Shown piece by piece: positions 27,396 through 35,570 of a stretch of 64,000 nt of DNA. Origin of the DNA: Flavobacterium saliperosum (GTDB lineage: Bacteria > Bacteroidota > Bacteroidia > Flavobacteriales > Flavobacteriaceae); contig NZ_FMTY01000006.1 of assembly GCF_900100625.1 (NCBI RefSeq), positions 1-64,000 of the forward strand, given 5' to 3'. Numbering within the stretch: position 1 is the first letter of the stretch; the number at the start of each line of letters is the position of its first letter. A model generated the notes under the pieces. The model was not told where the DNA came from and made no database searches. It saw only the letters and a list, made by a program, of their open reading frames with translations. Made by a program: the position numbers and the translations under genes.

Positions 27396-27779
27396 ATGAA
27401 AAATAACTACCCGAAGCACGAAAAGCTCAAAAGCAAAACCACCATCGACCTACTGTTTTCCGAAGGGAAATCGGTGTCGAAATATCCGTTGCGTCTGGTA
27501 TACGTTCCGGTTACACTGGAAGAAGATGCGCCACTTAAAATGGGTGTTTCCGTTTCTAAAAAATACTTCAAAAAAGCGGTGGATCGCAATTATTTCAAAC
27601 GCGTGTTGCGTGAAACCTATCGCCTGAACAAACAATTGCTGTTGGAAAATCTGGAACAGCCTTACGCTTTCATGTTTTTCTATCAGACCAAAGACCGACT
27701 TTCCTTTTCGGAAATCAACGAGAAAACCATACAGTTGTTTCAGAAGTTTGTGGAGGCCACCCAAACCGGGAGTAAATAA
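27396..27779 (+). CDS. rnpA: Ribonuclease P protein component
   Basis: Protein subunit of RNase P, which matures tRNA 5' ends. The 127-residue protein shows the family fold: KLKSKTTIDLLFSEGKS at the N-terminus, then the basic RNP motif KAVDRNYFKRVLRETYR (the usual R-N-R-x-K-R is here RNYFKR). The ATG at 27396 is chosen because a promoter box lies just before it; the longer frame from 27234 adds 54 residues without family similarity. Unlike in many bacteria, rpmH is not beside it. Confidence 0.92.
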   Translation: MKNNYPKHEKLKSKTTIDLLFSEGKSVSKYPLRLVYVPVTLEEDAPLKMGVSVSKKYFKKAVDRNYFKRVLRETYRLNKQLLLENLEQPYAFMFFYQTKDRLSFSEINEKTIQLFQKFVEATQTGSK

Positions 27780-27841
27780 TTTCTGAACAAAACGTACTTT
27801 TCTTAACCGCTTTTGCGTTACTATCTTAAAACCAAAAGCTT

Positions 27842-28693
27842 ATGAGAACGCTATTCCTTTACTTAGCCTTGTTATTGATTCCGATGGCCTGCAAAGAGGC
27901 CGTTTCGGAAGACCGAATAATGTCCGTTTCCGCCACTGAAGAAGCGGTAGAAGCCGCCCTTCCGCCTCACCCGAAAGAAGAGGCCATGATGGATGCGGAT
28001 AGGGATGCTTCGGAAAATGCGTCTTCGGAAGAAACAACCCAACCCAAAATCATCAAAACCGGAAACCTGCGTTTTGAAACCCCCAACCTTGACGAGTCGT
28101 TTGTCCACGTACAGAAAGCCATTCTGAAATACAAAGCAACCGTTCAGAATGACGAATCCGGAAAAAATTATGAATCCGTTTACCGGAATATTGCCATTCG
28201 CGTTCCCAGTGTTTCTTTTGATGCTTTTATTGCTGAAGTCAGTCAGGGTGTGAAACATTTCGACCGCAAAGAAATGTCGGCACAGGATGTTACCGAAGAA
28301 TACATCGACGTGGAAGCCCGACTCAATGCCAAAAAAGTATTGGAAAAACGCTATTTCGAATTGTTGGGCAAAGCCACTAAAGTTTCGGAAATGCTGGAAA
28401 TTGAAAGTTCGCTTTCGGCGGTTCGGGAAGAAATCGAAGCCAAAGAAGGGCGGTTGCGATTTCTTCAGAGTCAGGTTGCCATGAGTACGGTCCATCTGGA
28501 AATGTACACCACCAATCCTTCCGAAAGCGGCGCCACTGCCTCCTATTTCGGAAAAATGGGTAATGCCCTGAAAGGCGGGTTCAATAACATTGCAACTTTC
28601 TTTCTCGGAATGTTACACGTTTGGCCATTTATACTTATTTTCGTGGTAGGGTTCTTCTTCCTCCGAAGACGATTCCGACGAAAAACAACTTGA
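27842..28693 (+). CDS. DUF4349 domain lipoprotein
   Basis: A 283-residue envelope protein with lipobox IPMAC (Cys17), a disordered Glu/Ala-rich linker (20-65), the DUF4349 domain (about 70-235, with KTGNLRFETPNLDESF and EEYIDVEARLNAKK, then a coiled coil with LEIESSLSAVREEIEAKEGRL), and one C-terminal membrane segment (WPFILIFVVGFFFLRRRF) with a basic end. Function unknown. It is 62 bp after rnpA and overlaps no gene; the S41 protease starts 3 bp after its stop, so the two are co-transcribed. Confidence 0.88.
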   Translation: MRTLFLYLALLLIPMACKEAVSEDRIMSVSATEEAVEAALPPHPKEEAMMDADRDASENASSEETTQPKIIKTGNLRFETPNLDESFVHVQKAILKYKATVQNDESGKNYESVYRNIAIRVPSVSFDAFIAEVSQGVKHFDRKEMSAQDVTEEYIDVEARLNAKKVLEKRYFELLGKATKVSEMLEIESSLSAVREEIEAKEGRLRFLQSQVAMSTVHLEMYTTNPSESGATASYFGKMGNALKGGFNNIATFFLGMLHVWPFILIFVVGFFFLRRRFRRKTT

Positions 28694-28695
28694 AA

Positions 28696-30336
28696 ATGAT
28701 ATCATTACTGAAAAAAAAATATGTTATTCCGGCACTGGCGAGCGGGTTTTTGTTTGTGGGCGTAAGTTTTAAACAGGACTTTTTTGAAATTGCCAAACAG
28801 ATTGAAATCTTCACCACGCTTTTTAAAACCGTAAATCAGAACTACGTTGACGAAGTCAATCCGGGCGAACTGATGGATAAAGCAATCAAAAGCATGTTGG
28901 CCGATCTGGATCCGTACACGAACTACTTCAACGAACAGGATGTGGCGCGTTTTAAAATCAATTCGACCGGAGAATATACCGGCATCGGGGCGATGATCAA
29001 CCGTAAAGACGGCCGACTGATTATCGTAGAGCCGTATAAAAACTTCCCTGCCGATAAAGCCGGACTGAAAGCCGGAGACGAGATCATTCAAATTGGTGAT
29101 GTGAATCTGGTGGATTTCAAAGAAGATGCCGGAACCCTTTTGCGCGGAGCAAAAAACACCAAAGTCGACATCAAATACAAACGTCAGGGCAAACTGCTGA
29201 CCACGCAAATCATTCTGGATGAAGTGGATGTGAAAGCGGTTCCGTTCTTTTCCCTGCTTTCGGATAAAACTACCGGATACATCGTGTTGTCACAGTTTAA
29301 TGCCAAAGCTTCCTTTGAAGTGAAAGAGGCCTTAACGAAATTAAAAGGCGAAGGTGCCTCCAAAATCATTCTTGATTTACGCGGTAATCCGGGCGGTTTA
29401 TTGCACGAAGCGGTGAACATCTGCAATCTTTTCGTGCCGCAAAACGAGGTTATTGTAACCACAAAATCCAAAACCGACAAACACAACAACACCTACAAAA
29501 CCCAAAAAAACCCCATCGACCTGGAAATTCCTTTGGTGGTTTTGGTAGACGGTAAAAGTGCTTCCGCTTCGGAAATTGTGGCCGGTGCGTTACAGGATTT
29601 GGACCGGGCTGTGATTGTTGGGACAAGAAGTTTTGGAAAAGGTTTGGTGCAACGCCCGTTGGATCTGACGTATGGTACGCAGGTAAAAGTGACCATTTCA
29701 AGATACTACACACCTTCCGGACGCTGTATTCAGGCCTTAGATTATACCCACAAAGACAAGGACGGTAAAGCCGTTCGTACGGAATCCAAAAATTACAACG
29801 CCTTTAAAACCCGCAAAGGAAGAACCGTTTATGATGGTGGTGGTATTCAGCCCGATGTGGAATTGGCTGAAGCCAAACAGAGTACCATTGCCTCCGCCTT
29901 GTTAAAAAGCGATGGTATTTTCAATTTTGCAACCGACTATTATTACAAAAATCCGAATCTGGGAACGACGATTCCAACTTTGAATGATGCCGATTTTGCG
30001 GCTTTCAAAGCGTTTCTGAAAAAAGATAACTTCCAATTGGATACCGAAACCGAAGTGGCCTTGAAAAACACCATGGCCATCGCCAAAAAAGAAAAAATCG
30101 ACGAATCAATTATGGTGGAATATCAGCAATTACTGACAGCCCTGCAACGCAGCGAAGAAAAAGAACTCGACAAAAACAAAGCCGAAATCAAAGATTTACT
30201 GTTGGACGAAATCATAAAAAGATACCAGTACCGTGAAGGACTATACCAGTATTACACCAAAAGTAATCCCGAAATTGCCAAAGCGGTCAACGTGTTAAAC
30301 AACACGGCTGAATATAATAAAATTCTGAAAAATTAA
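28696..30336 (+). CDS. S41 family C-terminal processing peptidase
   Basis: A 546-residue tail-specific-type protease with an N-terminal membrane anchor (VIPALASGFLFVGVSF). It shows the N-terminal helical region, a PDZ domain (about 95-175, GIGAMINRKDGRL and AGLKAGDEI) and the S41 domain with the Ser-Lys dyad Ser290 (GKSASASEIVAG) and Lys315 (SFGKGLVQ), exactly 25 residues apart as in CtpA-type enzymes. The start at 28696 is chosen because it follows the DUF4349 stop; an earlier in-frame start at 28621 lies inside that gene. It is likely periplasmic and trims or degrades envelope proteins. Confidence 0.94.
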   Translation: MISLLKKKYVIPALASGFLFVGVSFKQDFFEIAKQIEIFTTLFKTVNQNYVDEVNPGELMDKAIKSMLADLDPYTNYFNEQDVARFKINSTGEYTGIGAMINRKDGRLIIVEPYKNFPADKAGLKAGDEIIQIGDVNLVDFKEDAGTLLRGAKNTKVDIKYKRQGKLLTTQIILDEVDVKAVPFFSLLSDKTTGYIVLSQFNAKASFEVKEALTKLKGEGASKIILDLRGNPGGLLHEAVNICNLFVPQNEVIVTTKSKTDKHNNTYKTQKNPIDLEIPLVVLVDGKSASASEIVAGALQDLDRAVIVGTRSFGKGLVQRPLDLTYGTQVKVTISRYYTPSGRCIQALDYTHKDKDGKAVRTESKNYNAFKTRKGRTVYDGGGIQPDVELAEAKQSTIASALLKSDGIFNFATDYYYKNPNLGTTIPTLNDADFAAFKAFLKKDNFQLDTETEVALKNTMAIAKKEKIDESIMVEYQQLLTALQRSEEKELDKNKAEIKDLLLDEIIKRYQYREGLYQYYTKSNPEIAKAVNVLNNTAEYNKILKN

Positions 30337-30375
30337 ATTTAATGCGGTTTTTAGTTTCCGCTATCTTTTTTATGA

Positions 30376-30383
30376 TAATTTTG
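30376..30383 (+). promoter_or_regulatory. -7 promoter element of kup
   Basis: TAATTTTG matches TAnnTTTG, 22 nt before the GTG at 30406. A weak GCGG/CCGC hairpin with T6 just upstream may end the S41 message. Confidence 0.4.
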
Positions 30384-30405
30384 TGCTTATTTAAATTTCC
30401 AAAAA

Positions 30406-32391
30406 GTGAGTTCACACAGCAGTAACCATCTGAACAAATTAACTTTAGGTGGTCTAATTGTAACCTTAGGTATTATTTACGGAGACATTGGTACGTCACC
30501 CCTATACGTAATGAAAGCCATTGTTGGCAAACAGGCCATTGATACCGATGTGGTTTTGGGTGCCATTTCCTGTATTTTCTGGACATTGACATTACAGACT
30601 ACTTTCAAATATGTCATTCTTACCCTTAGGGCCGACAACAAAGGAGAAGGCGGGATTTTTTCCCTTTACACGTTAGTTAAAAAACTCAAGAAGAAATGGC
30701 TGATTGTGCCTGCTATCATTGGAGGTAGTGCGCTTTTGGCTGATGGGATTATCACGCCGCCCATCTCGGTTTCTTCGGCAATTGAAGGGTTAAAAACCTA
30801 CAACCACGATTTAAATACGATACCGATTGTTATCGCCATCCTGTTCATACTCTTTTTCATTCAGCGTTTCGGAACCAAATTTGTCGGCAAGTTTTTCGGT
30901 CCGATGATGCTGCTTTGGTTTGGAATGTTGGGAATCTTAGGAGGCATCCATTTGTTTGGGAATATTGCCGTTCTGAAAGCACTGAATCCGTACTATGCCA
31001 TTCATTTGCTGCAGGTTCACAACGAAGGATTCTATGTGTTGGGATATGTTTTCCTTTGTACCACGGGAGCCGAGGCTTTGTATAGTGATTTGGGACACTG
31101 CGGCATTAAAAACATTCGTATCAGCTGGATTTTTGTAAAAACCATGCTGGTCATCAATTATTTCGGACAAGGAGCCTATTTAATTGCGCACAGCGGAAAA
31201 ACATTAACCGAATTAAGCGGTAACCCAAGCAATCCCGGAAACCCATTCTATCTTGTGATGCCGGATTGGTTTTTGCCTTTCGGAATCGCGATTGCAACTT
31301 CGGCAGCGGTAATTGCTTCCCAAGCATTGATTAGCGGTTCGTTTACCCTGATTTCAGAAGCCATGCGTTTGAACCTTTGGCCAAAAGTACGCGTAAAATA
31401 CCCAACCGAACTGAAAGGACAGTTGTACATTCCATCCATCAACTGGTTGTTGTTCATCGGCTGTGTATTCATTGTGGTACACTTTGAAGAATCCGGAAAC
31501 ATGGAAGCCGCCTATGGTTTGGCCATCGTACTTTGTATGATCATGACCACCATTTTGCTTGGCTTCTTTATGGTCTTAAAACGGTACAACCCCTTCTTTA
31601 TCGTACTGGTGCTGGCAACATATTTGTCCATCGAAATTTCCTTCTTCATGGCCAACATCCAGAAATTCTCCCACGGTGGTTACGTTTCGGTCTTCATTGC
31701 CGGTTTGTTAGCCTTTGTAATGGTGGTTTGGTTTACGGCGAAGAAAATCCGAAAAGAATATACCGAGTTTGTTAAGATTGACAACTTCAAGAAAGTGATT
31801 TCCGATTTAAGTAATGATCTTTCCATTCCGAAATATGCAACCCATCTGGTCTATTTAACCAATGCGGGAATGAGTGATGAAATCGAATCAAAAATTGTAT
31901 ATTCGATTTTACAGAAACGACCGAAACGGGCCGATATCTATTGGTTCGTCCACGTGAATGTAACCGATGAACCGTATGAAATGGAATACCGTGTTAGGGA
32001 AATGGAAAAGGACGATATCATCCGTGTGGATTTCTATTTAGGGTTCCGTGTGGCCCCGCGCATCAACCTGCTGTTCAAAAAAGTAGTGCAGGATTTGGTG
32101 AAAAACGGCGAAGTGGACATCACCAGTCGCTACGAATCCTTGCAGCGAAATAACGTAATTGGTGATTTCAAATTTGTACTGATAGAAAAATTTATTTCAT
32201 ATGATAACGATTTCCCTTGGTATGAACGAATTATTTTAGATATTTACTTCTTGCTGAAAAAAATCAGTTTGTCGGAAGAACAGGCCTTTGGTTTGGACAG
32301 CAGTTCCGTTAAAGTGGAACAGTATCCGATTTTAATCCATCCGCCGGGAGAAATCAATTTGCACCGAATAAAAGACCGTAGTCACCATTAA
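30406..32391 (+). CDS. kup: Kup-type potassium uptake protein
   Basis: A 661-residue K+ transporter of the KUP/HAK/KT family. The N-terminal membrane part contains the family signature IYGDIGTSPLYV (about 24-35) and about twelve hydrophobic segments (to about 450), followed by a cytosolic C-terminal domain with IYWFVHVNVTDEPYEMEY. The start is GTG at 30406. The OmpA-type gene begins one base after the stop, so the three genes form one unit. Length is typical. Confidence 0.95.
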   Translation: MSSHSSNHLNKLTLGGLIVTLGIIYGDIGTSPLYVMKAIVGKQAIDTDVVLGAISCIFWTLTLQTTFKYVILTLRADNKGEGGIFSLYTLVKKLKKKWLIVPAIIGGSALLADGIITPPISVSSAIEGLKTYNHDLNTIPIVIAILFILFFIQRFGTKFVGKFFGPMMLLWFGMLGILGGIHLFGNIAVLKALNPYYAIHLLQVHNEGFYVLGYVFLCTTGAEALYSDLGHCGIKNIRISWIFVKTMLVINYFGQGAYLIAHSGKTLTELSGNPSNPGNPFYLVMPDWFLPFGIAIATSAAVIASQALISGSFTLISEAMRLNLWPKVRVKYPTELKGQLYIPSINWLLFIGCVFIVVHFEESGNMEAAYGLAIVLCMIMTTILLGFFMVLKRYNPFFIVLVLATYLSIEISFFMANIQKFSHGGYVSVFIAGLLAFVMVVWFTAKKIRKEYTEFVKIDNFKKVISDLSNDLSIPKYATHLVYLTNAGMSDEIESKIVYSILQKRPKRADIYWFVHVNVTDEPYEMEYRVREMEKDDIIRVDFYLGFRVAPRINLLFKKVVQDLVKNGEVDITSRYESLQRNNVIGDFKFVLIEKFISYDNDFPWYERIILDIYFLLKKISLSEEQAFGLDSSSVKVEQYPILIHPPGEINLHRIKDRSHH

Positions 32392-32392
32392 A

Positions 32393-33205
32393 ATGAAAAA
32401 AACGCTTTTCCTTTTGCTATTGTTCGCCAATCTTGTTACTGCACAGGAAGAGGTAGTACATTCCGTTTATTTCGAGTTTGACAAGTTCAGCCTTGATGAA
32501 AAACAAGCCGATGATGTGGTAGCCTTCGTAAAAGCGATTGATACTTCCAGAATTGAAAGTGTTCAGATTTACGGCTATTGCGACGACCGCGGAAAAGATG
32601 CCTACAATTACAAACTTTCCATGAACAGAGCCAATACGATTAAGGCCAAGTTGATTGAAAAAGGAATTAAAAATATCATCATCGTAACCATTGAAGGAAA
32701 AGGCCGTATCTTGATTGATGACGATATCGTGGACAATCTCCCCGAAGTACGCCAGAAAAACCGACGTGTCGATGTGGTGATGAACTTCAAACCGGTACCG
32801 CCAAAACCAATTCCGGGTGTTTATAAGGATATCAAAAAGGACCTGATTGTGGGCGACCGCATTTACCTGGAAAAGATTTTGTTCGACAACGGCAGCAGCA
32901 AACTTACCGCAAAATCGAAATTGGAACTGGAACGCGTGGCACGCATCCTACACAAATACAAAAACATTGAATTCGAAATTCAGGGACATATCTGTTGTAC
33001 ACCCACGTTTCAGCGTGAGGCGATCGACAAAGACACCCGAAAACGAATGCTTTCCATCAATCGTGCCGAATCGGTTTACAAGTATTTGATTTTCAAACGA
33101 ATCGACAAAAAAAGAATGACCTATAAAGGCTACGGAAACACCCGCCCTTTAGGAAATGGGCCCGATCAGGACCGACGCGTGGAATTGGTTATCACAAAAA
33201 TTTAA
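32393..33205 (+). CDS. Double-domain OmpA-like protein A
   Basis: A 270-residue protein with signal peptide MKKTLFLLLLFANLVTAQ. It has two OmpA-type peptidoglycan-binding domains: domain 1 about 22-125 (VYFEFDKFSLDE, GYCDDRGKDAYNYKLSMNRA) and domain 2 about 155-270 (ILFDNGSSKL, then INRAESVYKYL, ending RRVELVI). In domain 2 the usual GHTD is replaced by GHICC (vicinal cysteines), while the second binding residue (Arg) remains. There is no beta-barrel and no lipobox, so it is probably a periplasmic peptidoglycan-associated protein. It follows kup by one base and precedes a paralogue of the same layout. Confidence 0.85.
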   Translation: MKKTLFLLLLFANLVTAQEEVVHSVYFEFDKFSLDEKQADDVVAFVKAIDTSRIESVQIYGYCDDRGKDAYNYKLSMNRANTIKAKLIEKGIKNIIIVTIEGKGRILIDDDIVDNLPEVRQKNRRVDVVMNFKPVPPKPIPGVYKDIKKDLIVGDRIYLEKILFDNGSSKLTAKSKLELERVARILHKYKNIEFEIQGHICCTPTFQREAIDKDTRKRMLSINRAESVYKYLIFKRIDKKRMTYKGYGNTRPLGNGPDQDRRVELVITKI

Positions 33206-33211
33206 CGGCTT

Positions 33212-34105
33212 ATGAAGAAACTTTTTACGCTACTTTTTTTATTCGGCCTGACATTTTGTTATTCTCAGGAGCTGACGCAGGTGAAGACCGATAAATATTC
33301 TGTTTATTTCGAATTCGACAAACATAAATTAACCGACGAGGAAGACAAACGACTTAACGATTATGTAAAAAGTCTGGGCGACATCGTTATCCTTTCCATC
33401 GGCTTGGAAGGATTTTGTGACGACAGGGGCAGTATCGAGTACAATCGTGGTCTTTCCCAACGCCGTGCGAAAACCGTGTCGGATATTCTTCAGGAAATTG
33501 CTTCCAAACAGAAAAACGTGGAAGGAAAAGGAAAAATCGATTTGCGGATTACGGAACTTCAATTAAACGATGACGAACTGGATGCTACCCGTCAGTTGAA
33601 CCGAAGAGTGGACATCTATCTGGAATATTTTCACAATGATTTCATCGATTTAAGTAAGCCGAAAGATTCGCTGCCTACCAAATTGCAATTGGAAAACCGC
33701 CAGCTGCGTTTGAAAACATTTGAAGACAAACCACTTAAAGTGGGCGATATCATCAAACTTAAAGACTTGTATTTCGAAGGCGGTCGCGCCGTTTTGCTGC
33801 GGAAATCGGAAAAACAGCTGGAAAAGCTGCTAACCGAACTGCGAAACAATCCGAATTTCAAATTCCAGATTCAGGGTCACGTTTGCTGTATCGATACGGA
33901 ATATTTCCGTGATGCGGTAGATGAAGACACCGGAATCAGTAACCTTTCCGAATCCAGGGCCAAAGCCATTTTCGCTTATCTGAAAGCCAACGGTATCCCC
34001 GAAGAACGGATGACGTATAAAGGTTTCGGTCGGGATTATCCTTTGGAAGGCGAAAAAGAACGCAACAACAAACGCGTAGAAATCAGCATTACCAGTATTG
34101 ATTAA
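33212..34105 (+). CDS. Double-domain OmpA-like protein B
   Basis: A 297-residue paralogue of the preceding gene, with signal peptide MKKLFTLLFLFGLTFCYSQ. Domain 1 has VYFEFDKHKLTDE and GFCDDRGSIEYNRGLSQRRA; domain 2 has LYFEGGRAVLLRKSE and GHVCCIDTEYF with the same vicinal Cys pair, then LSESRAKAIFAYL. The gene starts 6 bp after its neighbour, so it arose by tandem duplication and is co-transcribed with kup. Its stop codon overlaps by 4 bp the stop of the opposing acetyltransferase gene (palindrome ttaa). Confidence 0.85.
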   Translation: MKKLFTLLFLFGLTFCYSQELTQVKTDKYSVYFEFDKHKLTDEEDKRLNDYVKSLGDIVILSIGLEGFCDDRGSIEYNRGLSQRRAKTVSDILQEIASKQKNVEGKGKIDLRITELQLNDDELDATRQLNRRVDIYLEYFHNDFIDLSKPKDSLPTKLQLENRQLRLKTFEDKPLKVGDIIKLKDLYFEGGRAVLLRKSEKQLEKLLTELRNNPNFKFQIQGHVCCIDTEYFRDAVDEDTGISNLSESRAKAIFAYLKANGIPEERMTYKGFGRDYPLEGEKERNNKRVEISITSID

Positions 34106-34548
34106 GCCTTTTTCATTTCGATGTGCGGAATGTCGTCTTCCAGATACATTTCGCTGGTTGGCACAAAACCGTGACTTTCATAAAATTCCTGCAGGTACAA
34201 TTGCGCGGAAATCGTGATTGCCGTGGTGTTATAATAATCCGAGATCCCTTTAACGGCTTCGGAAATCAAATCATGTCCCCACTTTTTATCGCGGTACGTC
34301 GGCTTTACGATAACCCGTCCTATAGAAGCGTTATCGAAATACGCTCCGGGCGGAAACAAGCGGGCATAGGCCACTAAAACACCGTCAAACATTCCCAAAA
34401 GATGCAATGCCTTCTCGTCTTTGCCGTCGATGTCCTGATAGACGTAATTTTGCTCCACCACAAACACTTCAGATCGCAGTTGCAACAATTGATATAATTC
34501 TGAGAGAGAAAGTGCCTTAAAAGGCTTTATTTCGAATTTTGGCTTCAT
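34102..34548 (-). CDS. ElaA-type GNAT N-acetyltransferase
   Basis: A 148-residue GNAT-fold protein of the ElaA type (LYQLLQLRSEVFVVEQNYVYQDIDGKDE at the N-terminus, which carries the family's V-E-Q and D-x-D-G marks; then ASIGRVIVKPTYRDKKWGHDLI, the acetyl-CoA-binding loop). It is cytosolic and acetylates an unknown substrate. The start at 34548 lies 32 bp inside the upstream DUF4837 gene, so the two are coupled. Confidence 0.88.
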   Translation of the reverse strand: MKPKFEIKPFKALSLSELYQLLQLRSEVFVVEQNYVYQDIDGKDEKALHLLGMFDGVLVAYARLFPPGAYFDNASIGRVIVKPTYRDKKWGHDLISEAVKGISDYYNTTAITISAQLYLQEFYESHGFVPTSEMYLEDDIPHIEMKKA

Positions 34549-35539
34549 TCTGCTGCGTTTTTAAAAATTGTATCGATTTGATAATGGATTCCAGTTCGAA
34601 AATCATATCGCGTTTGGTACTCGACGGATTATAGGCAAAACCTTCCACAATAATGTACCGTTTGTTTTTAAGGTCCTTAATCGCGTAATTGATGAACGGT
34701 CCGTTCATGAAATTGTTATGCAATTCCCAGGTGCCACGAATTTCAAAGGCCTGCCGCTCGTCAATCTGAGTTTCCGTAACATACGGATAATAACTTTCTT
34801 CGGTTATCATGGCTGATTTGTCCAACATCCCATGAATGTATTTTTTTCCGATGGAATCCCGAAGACGTATCGAATTTTCAGCAATTTCACCGTTCTTAAA
34901 CGCCGAGATGGGCACCTGATAAATCAGCAGGCTGGCATTTCCGGAAGGTATGTCTTTCTTAAGCCAGATGAACCTGTCTCTCACCAACGCATAGGAAAAA
35001 CTGTTTGGAATCTGGAGCGAGACGTGGAACTTCTGCCTGATCAGTCTATCGTTAAAAAGGGCTTTGGCGGAAATTTTCTGGTTCTCGATAATCTCATAAA
35101 ACTTGATGCTGCTAACAAGTGTCGCGGCATGCAAATCGAGGGTTTCAATGATTTCTTTCAGATTGTGGCCGGTGATGTAAAACACGTTTTGTGGTGCCGC
35201 ATATTTGTCCATTACGTGTTTGAATTCGGCATTGGATGCTTTACTGACCACCAGAATATTTCTTCCCAACCGCACATTGCTGTCGAAAATCTTTGGCGAA
35301 AACTGGTTGATGGTAAATAAAGGCTCCTCTTCCTGAAGGCCGTCTACCGGAGCGGCGAGTTTTTTACGCAGGCTGTCGCCCACATCACCATTCCATAAAA
35401 CATCGTCGATAATAATGGAAATAGTGTTGATTTTCCCTGTAGAGGCGGGTAAAACCAAATCGTCCTGCTTTACTTTCTTTTCGCAGGAGAGTAGCAGTGA
35501 CACCAAAAAGAGGCAGAAAAAAAAATTCGCTTTTCTCAC
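34517..35539 (-). CDS. DUF4837 family lipoprotein
   Basis: A 340-residue lipoprotein (lipobox LLLSC, Cys19) that fits the DUF4837 family of Bacteroidota: KINTISIIIDDVLWNGDVGDSLRKKL, then GRNILVVSK, then a conserved C-terminal NPSSTKRDMIFELESIIKSI. Function unknown. It is expected at the inner leaflet of the outer membrane or in the inner membrane. The next gene downstream (elaA-type) starts inside its 3' end. The LysM transglycosylase gene lies 31 bp upstream, in the same direction. Confidence 0.88.
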   Translation of the reverse strand: MRKANFFFCLFLVSLLLSCEKKVKQDDLVLPASTGKINTISIIIDDVLWNGDVGDSLRKKLAAPVDGLQEEEPLFTINQFSPKIFDSNVRLGRNILVVSKASNAEFKHVMDKYAAPQNVFYITGHNLKEIIETLDLHAATLVSSIKFYEIIENQKISAKALFNDRLIRQKFHVSLQIPNSFSYALVRDRFIWLKKDIPSGNASLLIYQVPISAFKNGEIAENSIRLRDSIGKKYIHGMLDKSAMITEESYYPYVTETQIDERQAFEIRGTWELHNNFMNGPFINYAIKDLKNKRYIIVEGFAYNPSSTKRDMIFELESIIKSIQFLKTQQNEAKIRNKAF

Positions 35540-35570
35540 TGTGGTTAGTTTGAAAAGCGAATTTAGTAAA

